From: SHVO01 sp050250575
GTDB taxonomy: Bacteria; Pseudomonadota; Alphaproteobacteria; Rhodospirillales; Rhodospirillaceae
DNA: 64,000 bases
NCBI GenBank assembly: GCA_050250575.1
Contig: JBFWOJ010000002.1
Coordinates: forward strand, 248,001-312,000
Direction: 5' to 3'
Of the stretch, positions 37,693 to 45,703 are shown piece after piece (position 1 is the first letter of the stretch; each line of letters begins with the position of its first letter). The position numbers and the translations under genes were made by a program. The notes below the pieces were generated by a model. That model was not told where the DNA came from. It worked only from the letters and a program-made list of their open reading frames with translations, and did not search any database.

Positions 37693-38973
37693 TTAACCGT
37701 CCGCGCGGCCTTTGCGGATCGCGCTGCGACCGAATTTGGCGCGCACCGAATCCATCGCCCGCTCCACTTCCGCGTTGCGTATGCCCGACTTGCCCATGGC
37801 AGAGAAGAGATCGCGCGGATCCGCGCCGGCAGCGTCGGTGAGCTGATCGACACCAACGCCGATGAGGCGGAAGAGCGGGCCAGTCGCTTCTTTCAATAAC
37901 ATGGATTCCGCTTCGCGGAAGATCGTCTCGGCCAGCTGGGTCGGCGCATCCAGCCGGCGATTGCGCGTCAGCGTCTTGAAACGCGCTGTCTTGAGTTTCA
38001 GGGTGACCGTGCGGCCCGCAATATCTTTTGCCTTGAGGCGGTCCGAGACCTGCTCGCACAAGGCCCAAAGAATCCGGCGCAACCGGGCGGGATCGCGGAT
38101 GTCTTCGTTGAAGGTGGTTTCCGCGGAGACGCTCTTGGCCTCGCGGTCGCCGCTCACATGCCGTTCGTCCATTCCTTGCGCAAGGCGGGCGATATAAGCG
38201 CCGGTTTCACCATAGAGGAGCGCCATCTCCTCATGCGAGCGGCGCTGCACATCACCGACCGTGAACAGGCCGCCGACTTTGAGCCGGTCGGCAAGCGCGG
38301 GGCCTACGCCCGGAAGGCGCGTCAGCGGAAGATCGTGCAGCACCGACACCGCATCGCTGCGGCCGATGACGGCGAAGCCGCGGGGCTTGTCGAGGTCGGA
38401 GGCAAGCTTGGCGAGGAACTTGTTATAACTGAGGCCGATGGACACGGTGATGCGGACTTCGCGCTCAATTTCCCGCGCGATGCTCGCGAGGGATGCCGCC
38501 GGCGAACGGTTGAACAGTTTCGCCGTACCGGAGAGATCGAGGAAGGCTTCGTCGAGAGACAGGGCCTCGATCAGGGGCGTGGCCGCATCGAAAATGCGAT
38601 GCACCTGACGGCTGACGTCTTTGTACTTCGCCATATTGGGTTTGATGACGATCGCCTGGGGGCACAGCTTCAAGGCCTTGAACATCGGCATGGCGGAGCG
38701 CGGCCCGTACTGCCGCGCGATATAGCAGGCGGTGGAAACCACCCCGCGCTTGCCGCCGCCGACCAGGACCGGCTTGTCGGCAAGACTGGGGTCATCGCGC
38801 TTTTCGATGGTGGCGTAGAACGCGTCGCAATCGATATGCGCGATCGACAGGCGGCCCAGTTCCGCATGGCGCACCAGGCGTTCGGACCCGCAGCGCGAAC
38901 AGACCTCGCGCGCCGTTTCGTATTCGGCGAGGCAGTCGCGGCAAACGGCAGTGACCGGATCGGGGAAAGGCAT
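37693..38973 (-). CDS. dinB: DNA polymerase IV with N-terminal zinc finger
   Basis: 426 residues. Y-family translesion polymerase: catalytic IAHIDCDAFYATIEKRDDP, GGKRGVVSTACYIARQYG and SLDEAFLDL, helix-hairpin-helix LPGVGPALADRLK and little-finger domain. Before the catalytic core sits a Cys4 finger (C11, C14, C25, C28: CRDC...CSRC), an arrangement known in alphaproteobacterial Pol IV. I begin at ATG 38973; upstream in-frame ATGs at 39048 would overlap the divergent ABC gene. 13 bases upstream of the coxG start, so it may be co-transcribed. Confidence 0.92.
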   Translation of the reverse strand: MPFPDPVTAVCRDCLAEYETAREVCSRCGSERLVRHAELGRLSIAHIDCDAFYATIEKRDDPSLADKPVLVGGGKRGVVSTACYIARQYGPRSAMPMFKALKLCPQAIVIKPNMAKYKDVSRQVHRIFDAATPLIEALSLDEAFLDLSGTAKLFNRSPAASLASIAREIEREVRITVSIGLSYNKFLAKLASDLDKPRGFAVIGRSDAVSVLHDLPLTRLPGVGPALADRLKVGGLFTVGDVQRRSHEEMALLYGETGAYIARLAQGMDERHVSGDREAKSVSAETTFNEDIRDPARLRRILWALCEQVSDRLKAKDIAGRTVTLKLKTARFKTLTRNRRLDAPTQLAETIFREAESMLLKEATGPLFRLIGVGVDQLTDAAGADPRDLFSAMGKSGIRNAEVERAMDSVRAKFGRSAIRKGRADG

Positions 38974-39046
38974 GGCTTCACGATGCTGCGCGTTGACTTC
39001 GCAGAAAGAAAGGCCCAAGTGAAGGCGTTTTTCCAAGGATTCCGCC

Positions 39047-40849
39047 ATGAGCGAACGGTCGTCCGGCCCCTCTCGCTGGAATATGCCTGACCGGCCCCGA
39101 AGCAAGAACTACGCCCACCTGCGGCGGACCTATGCGTTCATGCGTCCCTATAAGGCCCAGCTCGCCATCTTCGCGGTGGCATTGATCATTACCTCCCTCG
39201 CCACCTTGAGCATTGGTCTAGGGCTCAAGTTCGTGATCGACCGCGGGCTTTCGGAAGGCAGCCGCGCGATGCTCGATCAAGGGCTTTTGATCTTGATCGG
39301 CGTGATCACCGTGATCGCCGTCGGAACCTATATCCGCTTCTACTACATTTCCTGGATCGGCGAGCGCGTGGTGGCCGATATCCGCACCGCGGTGTTCAAT
39401 CACATCCTCAGACTCAGCCCAGGGTTCTTCGAGACGACCAAGACCGGGGAGATCCTCTCGCGCCTGACCACCGATACGTCCCTGTTGCAACAGGTGATCG
39501 GCTCGTCGCTGTCGATCGCCCTGCGCAATTCGTTTGCCCTGGTGGGCGGCGTGAGCATGCTGATCATCACCAACGCGCGGCTTACCGGTCTTGTCGCCTT
39601 GGTGCTGCCGATGGTGATCGTGCCCATCATCTGGTACGGGCGCCGCGTGCGCAAACTTTCGCGAGAGAGCCAGGACCGAGTCGCCGACGTCGGCTCCTAT
39701 GCGGAAGAGAATCTCAACGCCATCCGTACGGTGCAGGCTTTCGTGCACGAGGACCGTGACCGCGCTTTTTTTGCGCGCAATGTCGAAGGCGCTTTCCGCA
39801 CGGCCATGAAACGCATCAGTGCGCGGGCGATGCTGGGCGCCATCGTCATCCTGCTCGTGTTCGCCGCCATCGCCATCGTGGTGTGGGCGGGGGGACACGG
39901 GGTGATCGAAGGCACGGTGAGCCCGGGGGATCTCACCGCATTTATCTTTTATTCGGTGACGGTCGCCGCTTCCGTCGGCGCGGTGACGGAGGTGCTTGGC
40001 GATTTGCAGCGGGCCGCCGGAGCCACCGAGCGGCTGATCGAGATTCTAGAGACCGAGCCGGAGATCACCGTGCCGGCGCAGCCGAAACGGTTGCCGGTTC
40101 CCGCCCGCGGCGCCGTCACCTTCGAGAACGTGACGTTTCACTATCCGTCACGGCCCCAGACCGCGGCCCTCAAGGGACTCTCACTGGATGTTGCGCCGGG
40201 CGAACACGTTGCCCTGGTCGGACCTTCAGGCGCAGGCAAGACAACGGTCTTCCAATTGCTCTTGCGCTTCTACGATCCGCAAGCCGGCATCGTGCGCGTC
40301 GACGGCGTCGACCTCAAGGCGGCGGACCCCCAGGAGGTGCGCGCCCGTATCGGTCTGGTGGCGCAAGATCCCGTGATCTTTGCCGCCGATGCGATGGAGA
40401 ATATCCGCTACGGGCGCCCGGACGCGTCGGATGAAGAGGTGGTTGCCGCGGCCGAGGCCGCCGCAGCGATGGAATTCATCCGCAAGCTGCCGGACGGGAT
40501 GAAGAGCTTTCTCGGTGAACGCGGCGTTCGCCTGTCGGGTGGACAGAAACAGCGCATCGCGATTGCGCGCGCGATTCTGCGCGATCCGGCGCTTCTGTTG
40601 CTCGACGAGGCGACCAGCGCCTTGGATGCCGAGAACGAGCGCCTGGTGCAGACGGCGCTTGAACATCTCATGGTCGGACGCACGACCATGGTGATCGCCC
40701 ACCGGCTCGCGACTGTCGTGAATGCAGACCGCATTGCCGTGATCGACGACGGCAAGCTGGTCGCCACGGGCCGGCACGAGCAGCTGATCGCAAGCAATCC
40801 GCTCTATGCAAGGGTCGCGGCCTTACAGTTCACCGCGGATGCCGGCTGA
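39047..40849 (+). CDS. ABC-type exporter, fused membrane and ATPase domains (MsbA/BmrA-like)
   Basis: 600 residues: six membrane segments in the first 330 residues, then a nucleotide-binding domain with Walker A GPSGAGKTT, signature LSGGQKQR and Walker B LLLLDEATSALD. It acts as a homodimeric type IV exporter of lipids or drugs; substrate unknown. AAGGA lies 7 bases before ATG 39047. Divergent from dinB with a 73-base gap. Confidence 0.93.
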   Translation: MSERSSGPSRWNMPDRPRSKNYAHLRRTYAFMRPYKAQLAIFAVALIITSLATLSIGLGLKFVIDRGLSEGSRAMLDQGLLILIGVITVIAVGTYIRFYYISWIGERVVADIRTAVFNHILRLSPGFFETTKTGEILSRLTTDTSLLQQVIGSSLSIALRNSFALVGGVSMLIITNARLTGLVALVLPMVIVPIIWYGRRVRKLSRESQDRVADVGSYAEENLNAIRTVQAFVHEDRDRAFFARNVEGAFRTAMKRISARAMLGAIVILLVFAAIAIVVWAGGHGVIEGTVSPGDLTAFIFYSVTVAASVGAVTEVLGDLQRAAGATERLIEILETEPEITVPAQPKRLPVPARGAVTFENVTFHYPSRPQTAALKGLSLDVAPGEHVALVGPSGAGKTTVFQLLLRFYDPQAGIVRVDGVDLKAADPQEVRARIGLVAQDPVIFAADAMENIRYGRPDASDEEVVAAAEAAAAMEFIRKLPDGMKSFLGERGVRLSGGQKQRIAIARAILRDPALLLLDEATSALDAENERLVQTALEHLMVGRTTMVIAHRLATVVNADRIAVIDDGKLVATGRHEQLIASNPLYARVAALQFTADAG

Positions 40850-40938
40850 AAGGACCTCCGGCGCCTGGCCGCACGCATACCATGGTGAACGCCACAAGGA
40901 CCCTCCCACGACAGGGTTCACCCCACCGCACCCTTCCT

Positions 40939-41040
40939 CTGCGACATCTGCGACTTGCGACGTCTTCGGAATTCGAGAGCATCCGCAAGGGCATACGGAA
41001 AAAAGCGCGGCTGCGACATCCTGCGACATCCTGCGACATC
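40939..41040. repeat. CTGCGACATC decamer repeats
   Basis: Three exact tandem copies of CTGCGACATC at 41011-41040, preceded by a degenerate cluster at 40939-40964 (CTGCGACATC, TGCGAC, TTGCGACGTC overlapping). Period is 10 bases, about one helix turn. Confidence 0.9.
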
Positions 41041-41265
41041 AGGGGCGATTTTCCGGGGGCGCCATGCGGGCGGCCCCGGCGTGCGCGCCCGGTGGTGACA
41101 GCTGGTTTCGATGGAAAGCGCCGTTGATTGCGACGGCCGTCACCCGGCTCGGAAGATGCACCGGGGAGAGGACCGTGGCCGGCCCAACCGGCCATGGCGC
41201 GCGGGACGCCGAGCCGAAGGCCCAGCGATAAATGCACGCCCGCACCCTGCGCCGCTTTGGGTACA

Positions 41266-41286
41266 ATGTCAATATATAATTGACAT
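41266..41286. promoter_or_regulatory. AT-rich inverted repeat, operator-like
   Basis: ATGTCAAT - ATATA - ATTGACAT, 8-bp perfect arms with 5-base spacer. It contains TATAAT on the plus strand and a TTGACA on the plus strand just after. It lies about 40 bases beyond the arfB stop in a convergent gap, so its target is unclear. Confidence 0.55.
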
Positions 41287-41328
41287 GATGTCGTGAGACT
41301 CGGATACGACTGAATCCGCAAACTCGCC

Positions 41329-41754
41329 TCAATCCCAGTCCCCCGCACTGAGGCGGCGGGTTGCCTTCACGCCGCTGCGTTTGCGCTTGCCCTCCAGGCG
41401 CCGCTTCTTCTGCGCCTTGCTGACCTTGGTGGCGACGCGGCGCTTCGGGACATGCGTGGCTTTCTCGATCATCTCCACCAGCCGATCGATCGCATCCTTG
41501 CGGTTCATGTCCTGGGTGCGGTGGCGGTTGGCGGTGATGACGATGACGCCGTCGTTGGTGGCCCGCTTGCCGGCAATGGCGATCAAGCGCCGCCGCACCG
41601 GGTCGGGCAACGAGGGCGAACGGGCAGCGTCGAAGCGCAGCTGTACGGCGCTCGCGACCTTATTGACGTTCTGCCCGCCGGGTCCGCTGGATCGGATGAA
41701 CGAGAGCTCGACCTCGCTGTCGTCGAGGAAAAGGGTCGGTGTCACGGTGATCAT
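41329..41754 (-). CDS. arfB: Alternative ribosome-rescue factor ArfB (YaeJ)
   Basis: 141 residues. The peptidyl-tRNA hydrolase motif GGQ is in RSSGPGGQNVNKVAS (about 22-36), and the C-terminal tail KAQKKRRLEGKRKRSGVKAT is the basic extension that enters the empty mRNA channel of stalled ribosomes. Short length excludes RF1/RF2. It starts 5 bases after the metalloprotease stop on the same strand, so it is probably translated from the same transcript. Confidence 0.93.
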   Translation of the reverse strand: MITVTPTLFLDDSEVELSFIRSSGPGGQNVNKVASAVQLRFDAARSPSLPDPVRRRLIAIAGKRATNDGVIVITANRHRTQDMNRKDAIDRLVEMIEKATHVPKRRVATKVSKAQKKRRLEGKRKRSGVKATRRLSAGDWD

Positions 41755-41759
41755 GCTGC

Positions 41760-44700
41760 CTACCCTAACGGCGGCAGGCTGAAAGGGTTCTCGCGCGAGA
41801 ACAACAGGTGTTCGGTGCGCATCGCAGCCTCGAGGCGGTGACGATCTTCTTCCGGGAGGTCCGCGGCTGCCAGGAGGCCGACAAGCGGCGAAGCCTGAGC
41901 GTAGGGCGCGGGAGACCAGGCGCCGGCGGTGTATTCGTTGAGGTCGACGGCCGCCGGCGCCGTGATCGCGGCAAGGATGTCGGTTTCTTCCGTGACGGCC
42001 GGCGCTTCGAGACTGGTCGCAGGCGTCACCGACACCGTATAGCTGCCGACCCCCGTGCCGTACGCCAAGGTATCGATATAGAAGGTGCCGGAAGCCGAGG
42101 GGGTGAAGATCAGCCGCGCGGCGGCGCCGAGACCGCTTTCAGTGTCGCCGGTCAGGGCCGTCCCGCTCGAATTGCGGACGACGAGCGAAGACTCCGTCCA
42201 GCGGATCCCGCTGCCGGCGGAAGTGCCGCGTACTTCGATATTGTACACCGTTCCTGCCGTGAGGGTCGTGCGGAACCAATCGCGGTCGCCGGCCGTCTCG
42301 ACGATCCCCACCGCCGTGGTCCCCGCAGCGACCGTGCCCGTGGTCGAGACCGACGCCGCGTAGTCGTCGGGGTTGGCGGTTGCGGTGAGTGAATAGGTGC
42401 CGATTGCGGTCGCCGACGTGGATTGAATCGAGAGGTAGTGACTGCCCGAGGTGGCGGGCGTGTAGAAAATGCGGGCGTCGGCGCCGTCGCCGCTATTGTT
42501 GTCCGTCACGAGCGCCCCGCCGCTCGCGTTGCGGATCGTCAGGACGGGATCTGCGAGGCTGCCGCTGCTGGAAGCGCTGCCGCGGCCGTCGAAACGGTAG
42601 AGCGTACCGGCTTGAAGCGTCACCCGCACCCAGTCCACGTCGGCAGGCTGACCGATGTTGCCGGTCAACGTCGCACCGATGTTCATGGATCCGGCCGTGG
42701 CGGCGGTAGCGCCGTAGTCGTCGGCGCTGGAGATATTATCGGCGGCAATCGTGTAAGTGCCGGTACCGGTCGCGGTCGCGGCGCGGACGTCGAGGTAAAA
42801 TGTGCCGCTCGCCGCCGGCGCATAAACAATCTCAGGATTGCCGATCCCGTCGCTATCGCTCGTGACGAGCGTGCCGGCCGAATCGCGCAGGTTCAGAACC
42901 GAGCTCAGCAGGGTGCCGTTGTTGAGGCGGAAGCGGTATGGTGTGCCCGCCGTCAAGCTGACGCGGAACCAATCGGTGTCGCCGGCGGTGTTTATCGTCC
43001 CGCTCACGGTGCTTCCGGGCGTACCAGGTGTGACCAGACCGCTTGTCGAGGTCGTGGCAGCGAAGTCGTCCGCGACCGCGGTCGGCCCGGCCGAGAGGGT
43101 ATAAGTGCCGGTTCCGGTCGCATTCGCGGAGCGCGCTTCGAGGTAGTACGTGCCGCCGGTGACGACGGTATAGGAGATCTGCGCGTCAAGCCCGCTGCCG
43201 GAATCGTCGTCGAAACCAAGCTGCGTTCCGCTTCCGTCGCGCAGCACGAGGTACGGATCGGTGAGCGTCCCGCCTGAAGTGGGCGCACCGCGCAGGTCGA
43301 AACGGTACGTCGTTCCCGACGCGAGGGTGACCCGGAACCAGTCCCTGTCGTTCCCCGTCTCGATATTGCCGGTCGCACTGCCACCGGCGAGCACCGTGCC
43401 CGAGGTTGCCGTGGTGGCGCTGTAGTCATCAGTGGGCGTGACATTACTTACGGCGACCGTATACGAGCCGGTCCCCGAGGATTGCGTCGCCGCTTCGATA
43501 TAGTGGACACCGGTAAAGGCGGCGACATATGTCACCTGAGCATCCGCTCCGGTGCCGGAATCGTTATCCGACGCGTAGATCACCCCACTCGACGACCGCA
43601 CGCGGACGTAAGGATCGGCGAGCGTGCCTGCCGCGGAGGCGGATCCTCTGACTTCGATGCGGTAACTTTGGCCGCCGGTAAGAGTGACGGCGAACCAGTC
43701 TGTGTCGGTGCTCGTTTCCAGCCGGCCCGTCGCAAAACCTCCCACCGCTACCGCACCGGTCGTCGACGAACTCGCCGCATAATCGTCCGCCGTTGTGGTC
43801 GTCGCGACCGCGACCGTGTAGGTGCCCTGCTCACCATCGAAACCGCTGGCGGCGATGTAATAAGTGCCGGTGGCCGTGACGGTATAAAGGATCTGGGAAT
43901 CCGTGCCGGTGCCGCTATCGTCGTCGGAGGCAATCTGGGAGAGCGACGGGTTCAAAATCCGAACATAAGGGTCGAGCAGCGTGCCGCCGCCCGAATCATA
44001 CCCGCGCACATCGATGCGATAGGTCGTGCCCGCCGTCAGGGCAACGCGAAACCAATCCTCGTCGCTGGAATCGTCGATCCGGCCTGTCGCCGTGCCGCCG
44101 ACAGCGACAGACGCGGAGGTCGCGGTGCTCGCCGGATAGTCGTCGGCCGTCGGCGTCGTCGACGGCGAGCCGTAGACGCCGCGGATACCGGCGATGTCGT
44201 CACTGGTCAGATCCGTCAGAAACGGGTCCTGGAATGAATTCATCACCGTGTCGAAATCGTCCTCATGGCCGAGGCCGAGCGCGTGGCCGATCTCGTGGAG
44301 GACGAGCGTGTAGAAGTAGCTGGTGCCGGTCGACGTAGGCGATCCGACCGTGACCACCGTTCCGTCGATCAACCGGTAGCGGCGGCCGATGTCGAACGAG
44401 ATGTAGGAGTTGGCGATCGTCGATCCCGCCGACCAGGTGTAAGCGAGCCCCAAGGTATTGGCGCTCTGCCCCTGCAGCTCGTCGAAGATGAGCGTGATCC
44501 CGGCCGTCATCGGCGAGCTGGTCTCGACGAACGTGAAGTTGCCGACTTCGTCCCATCGCGCGAAAGCGGCGCGGATCGTCGGCAGGAAGGCGGCGCTGAT
44601 CCCCGAGGCCTGGCTTGTGTACGCCGCCTGGCTTGGGTAGGGCTGCCCGGCCGTTACGACGGCCCAGGTGATGATGCCTCCGGACGTTCCCCGCGTGCCG

Positions 44701-44825
44701 CTGCCCCACTTATATGTCTCGAGCACGTAGGCGGGCCGTTCAAATTGCGGGAACGCGCCGCCGGATAAGCCGGCGGTCACATCGATGAAGTAGTAGTCGA
44801 GACCGCCGTTCCGGCCGTCAGGCAT
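41760..44825 (-). CDS. Large zinc metalloprotease with six tandem PPC-like repeats
   Basis: 1021 residues. Residues 1-225 form a metzincin/matrixin-like protease: YTLVLHEIGHALGLGHEDDF (about 175-194) has the HExxHxxGxxH zinc motif and a Met-turn-like DTVMNSF. Residues about 227-935 are six tandem repeats of ~118 residues, each starting DDY/DDF, with DWFRV, YRF/YRI, LxDPYL and SGxYYL motifs, as in bacterial pre-peptidase C-terminal (PPC) domains. An acidic 85-residue tail follows. No N-terminal signal peptide is visible, so export, if any, is not by Sec. ATG 44825 follows GGGGG; upstream in-frame sequence is antisense to sufE. Confidence 0.87.
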   Translation of the reverse strand: MPDGRNGGLDYYFIDVTAGLSGGAFPQFERPAYVLETYKWGSGTRGTSGGIITWAVVTAGQPYPSQAAYTSQASGISAAFLPTIRAAFARWDEVGNFTFVETSSPMTAGITLIFDELQGQSANTLGLAYTWSAGSTIANSYISFDIGRRYRLIDGTVVTVGSPTSTGTSYFYTLVLHEIGHALGLGHEDDFDTVMNSFQDPFLTDLTSDDIAGIRGVYGSPSTTPTADDYPASTATSASVAVGGTATGRIDDSSDEDWFRVALTAGTTYRIDVRGYDSGGGTLLDPYVRILNPSLSQIASDDDSGTGTDSQILYTVTATGTYYIAASGFDGEQGTYTVAVATTTTADDYAASSSTTGAVAVGGFATGRLETSTDTDWFAVTLTGGQSYRIEVRGSASAAGTLADPYVRVRSSSGVIYASDNDSGTGADAQVTYVAAFTGVHYIEAATQSSGTGSYTVAVSNVTPTDDYSATTATSGTVLAGGSATGNIETGNDRDWFRVTLASGTTYRFDLRGAPTSGGTLTDPYLVLRDGSGTQLGFDDDSGSGLDAQISYTVVTGGTYYLEARSANATGTGTYTLSAGPTAVADDFAATTSTSGLVTPGTPGSTVSGTINTAGDTDWFRVSLTAGTPYRFRLNNGTLLSSVLNLRDSAGTLVTSDSDGIGNPEIVYAPAASGTFYLDVRAATATGTGTYTIAADNISSADDYGATAATAGSMNIGATLTGNIGQPADVDWVRVTLQAGTLYRFDGRGSASSSGSLADPVLTIRNASGGALVTDNNSGDGADARIFYTPATSGSHYLSIQSTSATAIGTYSLTATANPDDYAASVSTTGTVAAGTTAVGIVETAGDRDWFRTTLTAGTVYNIEVRGTSAGSGIRWTESSLVVRNSSGTALTGDTESGLGAAARLIFTPSASGTFYIDTLAYGTGVGSYTVSVTPATSLEAPAVTEETDILAAITAPAAVDLNEYTAGAWSPAPYAQASPLVGLLAAADLPEEDRHRLEAAMRTEHLLFSRENPFSLPPLG

Positions 44826-44930
44826 GATGCCCCCGGTACGTTCCGCAGGAGCGAGTTGTCGCGCCCGCGATCTATCCTTACGTGTACTATAACGCGTGAA
44901 CACTAGGAACGTAGCTTCGATTAAGTATCC

Positions 44931-45380
44931 ATGATGAGCACTTCGCCTACCGCCCCATTGATCGTCCCCGAGATGAACTTCGCCGAACTCGCCGAGAACT
45001 TCTCGCTGTTCGACGATTGGGAGGACCGATATCGCTACTTGATTGATCTGGGCCGGAAACTGCCCGCCTTTCCCGAGGAGCTCAAAACGGATGCCAATAA
45101 AGTTCGCGGCTGCATGAGCCAGGTATGGATGGTGCCCGGCCATCCGGCGGGCGAGCCTTCCCGCTTCGCTTTCGCCGCTGACAGCGACGCCCATATCGTC
45201 AAAGGGCTTATCGCGGTCCTCGCAACTCTGTTCTCAGGGAAAACTCCCGCGGAGATTGCCGAGACCGATGCCGAGGCGGCATTTCGCTCGCTCGGTCTCG
45301 ACCAACACCTGAGCCCCAGCCGGCGCAACGGCTTGGTGGCGATGGTTGAAAAAATAAAAAGCTACGCGCGCCGTAATTAA
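44931..45380 (+). CDS. sufE: Fe-S cluster assembly sulfur acceptor SufE
   Basis: 149 residues. RYRYLIDLGRKLPAF and the active-site Cys in VRGCMSQVWM identify SufE, which takes sulfur from the cysteine desulfurase SufS. The suf operon itself is not in this window. Two possible starts, ATG 44931 or 44934. Divergent from the PPC metalloprotease with a 105-base gap. Confidence 0.93.
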   Translation: MMSTSPTAPLIVPEMNFAELAENFSLFDDWEDRYRYLIDLGRKLPAFPEELKTDANKVRGCMSQVWMVPGHPAGEPSRFAFAADSDAHIVKGLIAVLATLFSGKTPAEIAETDAEAAFRSLGLDQHLSPSRRNGLVAMVEKIKSYARRN

Positions 45381-45459
45381 CACGCCCGTACGTGTTGTCA
45401 CTTGGCCGGAGCGAGCCCGCGATCTATCAGTAAAGCGCTGGGTTGGCTGGGGTGTCGGA

Positions 45460-45696
45460 ATGACTCAAACGATTTCAGGATTGCAGGCCGCGGTGCTGCG
45501 GTGGAAGTGCCGCGCGTATTCGTTTGCGGCGATGCCGTTCATCGCGGTGATCGGCGCGGATGTGGTCTCGCGCGGCGCCGTGTTGCCGGCGTGGGGAATC
45601 AGCATGATGGCGCTGGCCGCCGGTGTACTGGGCACGCTGAGCTGCATCGCGAGCTTCGATCACCGCGACCTGACAGGAAAGCTGGTCTGGTTCTGA
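45460..45696 (+). CDS. Small hypothetical membrane protein
   Basis: 78 residues with two hydrophobic segments (about 20-40 and 45-65: SFAAMPFIAVIGADVV, AWGISMMALAAGVLGTL). No recognised family. Ribosome site is weak (GGGG 8 bases upstream). It ends 8 bases before the convergent EAL gene. It could be a chance frame, but the hydrophobic pattern and absence of a competing gene support it. Confidence 0.45.
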   Translation: MTQTISGLQAAVLRWKCRAYSFAAMPFIAVIGADVVSRGAVLPAWGISMMALAAGVLGTLSCIASFDHRDLTGKLVWF

Positions 45697-45703
45697 AAAG
45701 AAC

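Larger units (their letters stand above)
40850..41328. other. Non-coding gap between convergent ABC exporter and arfB (479 bases)
   Basis: No supported gene. It contains a cluster of short CTGCGACATC-type repeats (40939-41040), a GC-rich middle, and an AT-rich inverted repeat at 41266-41286. Reading frames through it are proline/arginine-rich and not protein-like. Confidence 0.6.

Noticed and set aside
41011..41040. CTGCGACATC repeats as a CRISPR array
   Set aside because: Repeats are only 10 bases long and directly adjacent with no spacers.
40806..41231. 141-codon plus-strand frame in the gap after the ABC exporter
   Set aside because: Pro/Arg/Ser-rich, no ribosome site, runs through the decamer repeats.
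44826..45194. Upstream extension of the PPC metalloprotease by 123 codons
   Set aside because: It is antisense to sufE and has no protease-like sequence; the better start is ATG 44825.
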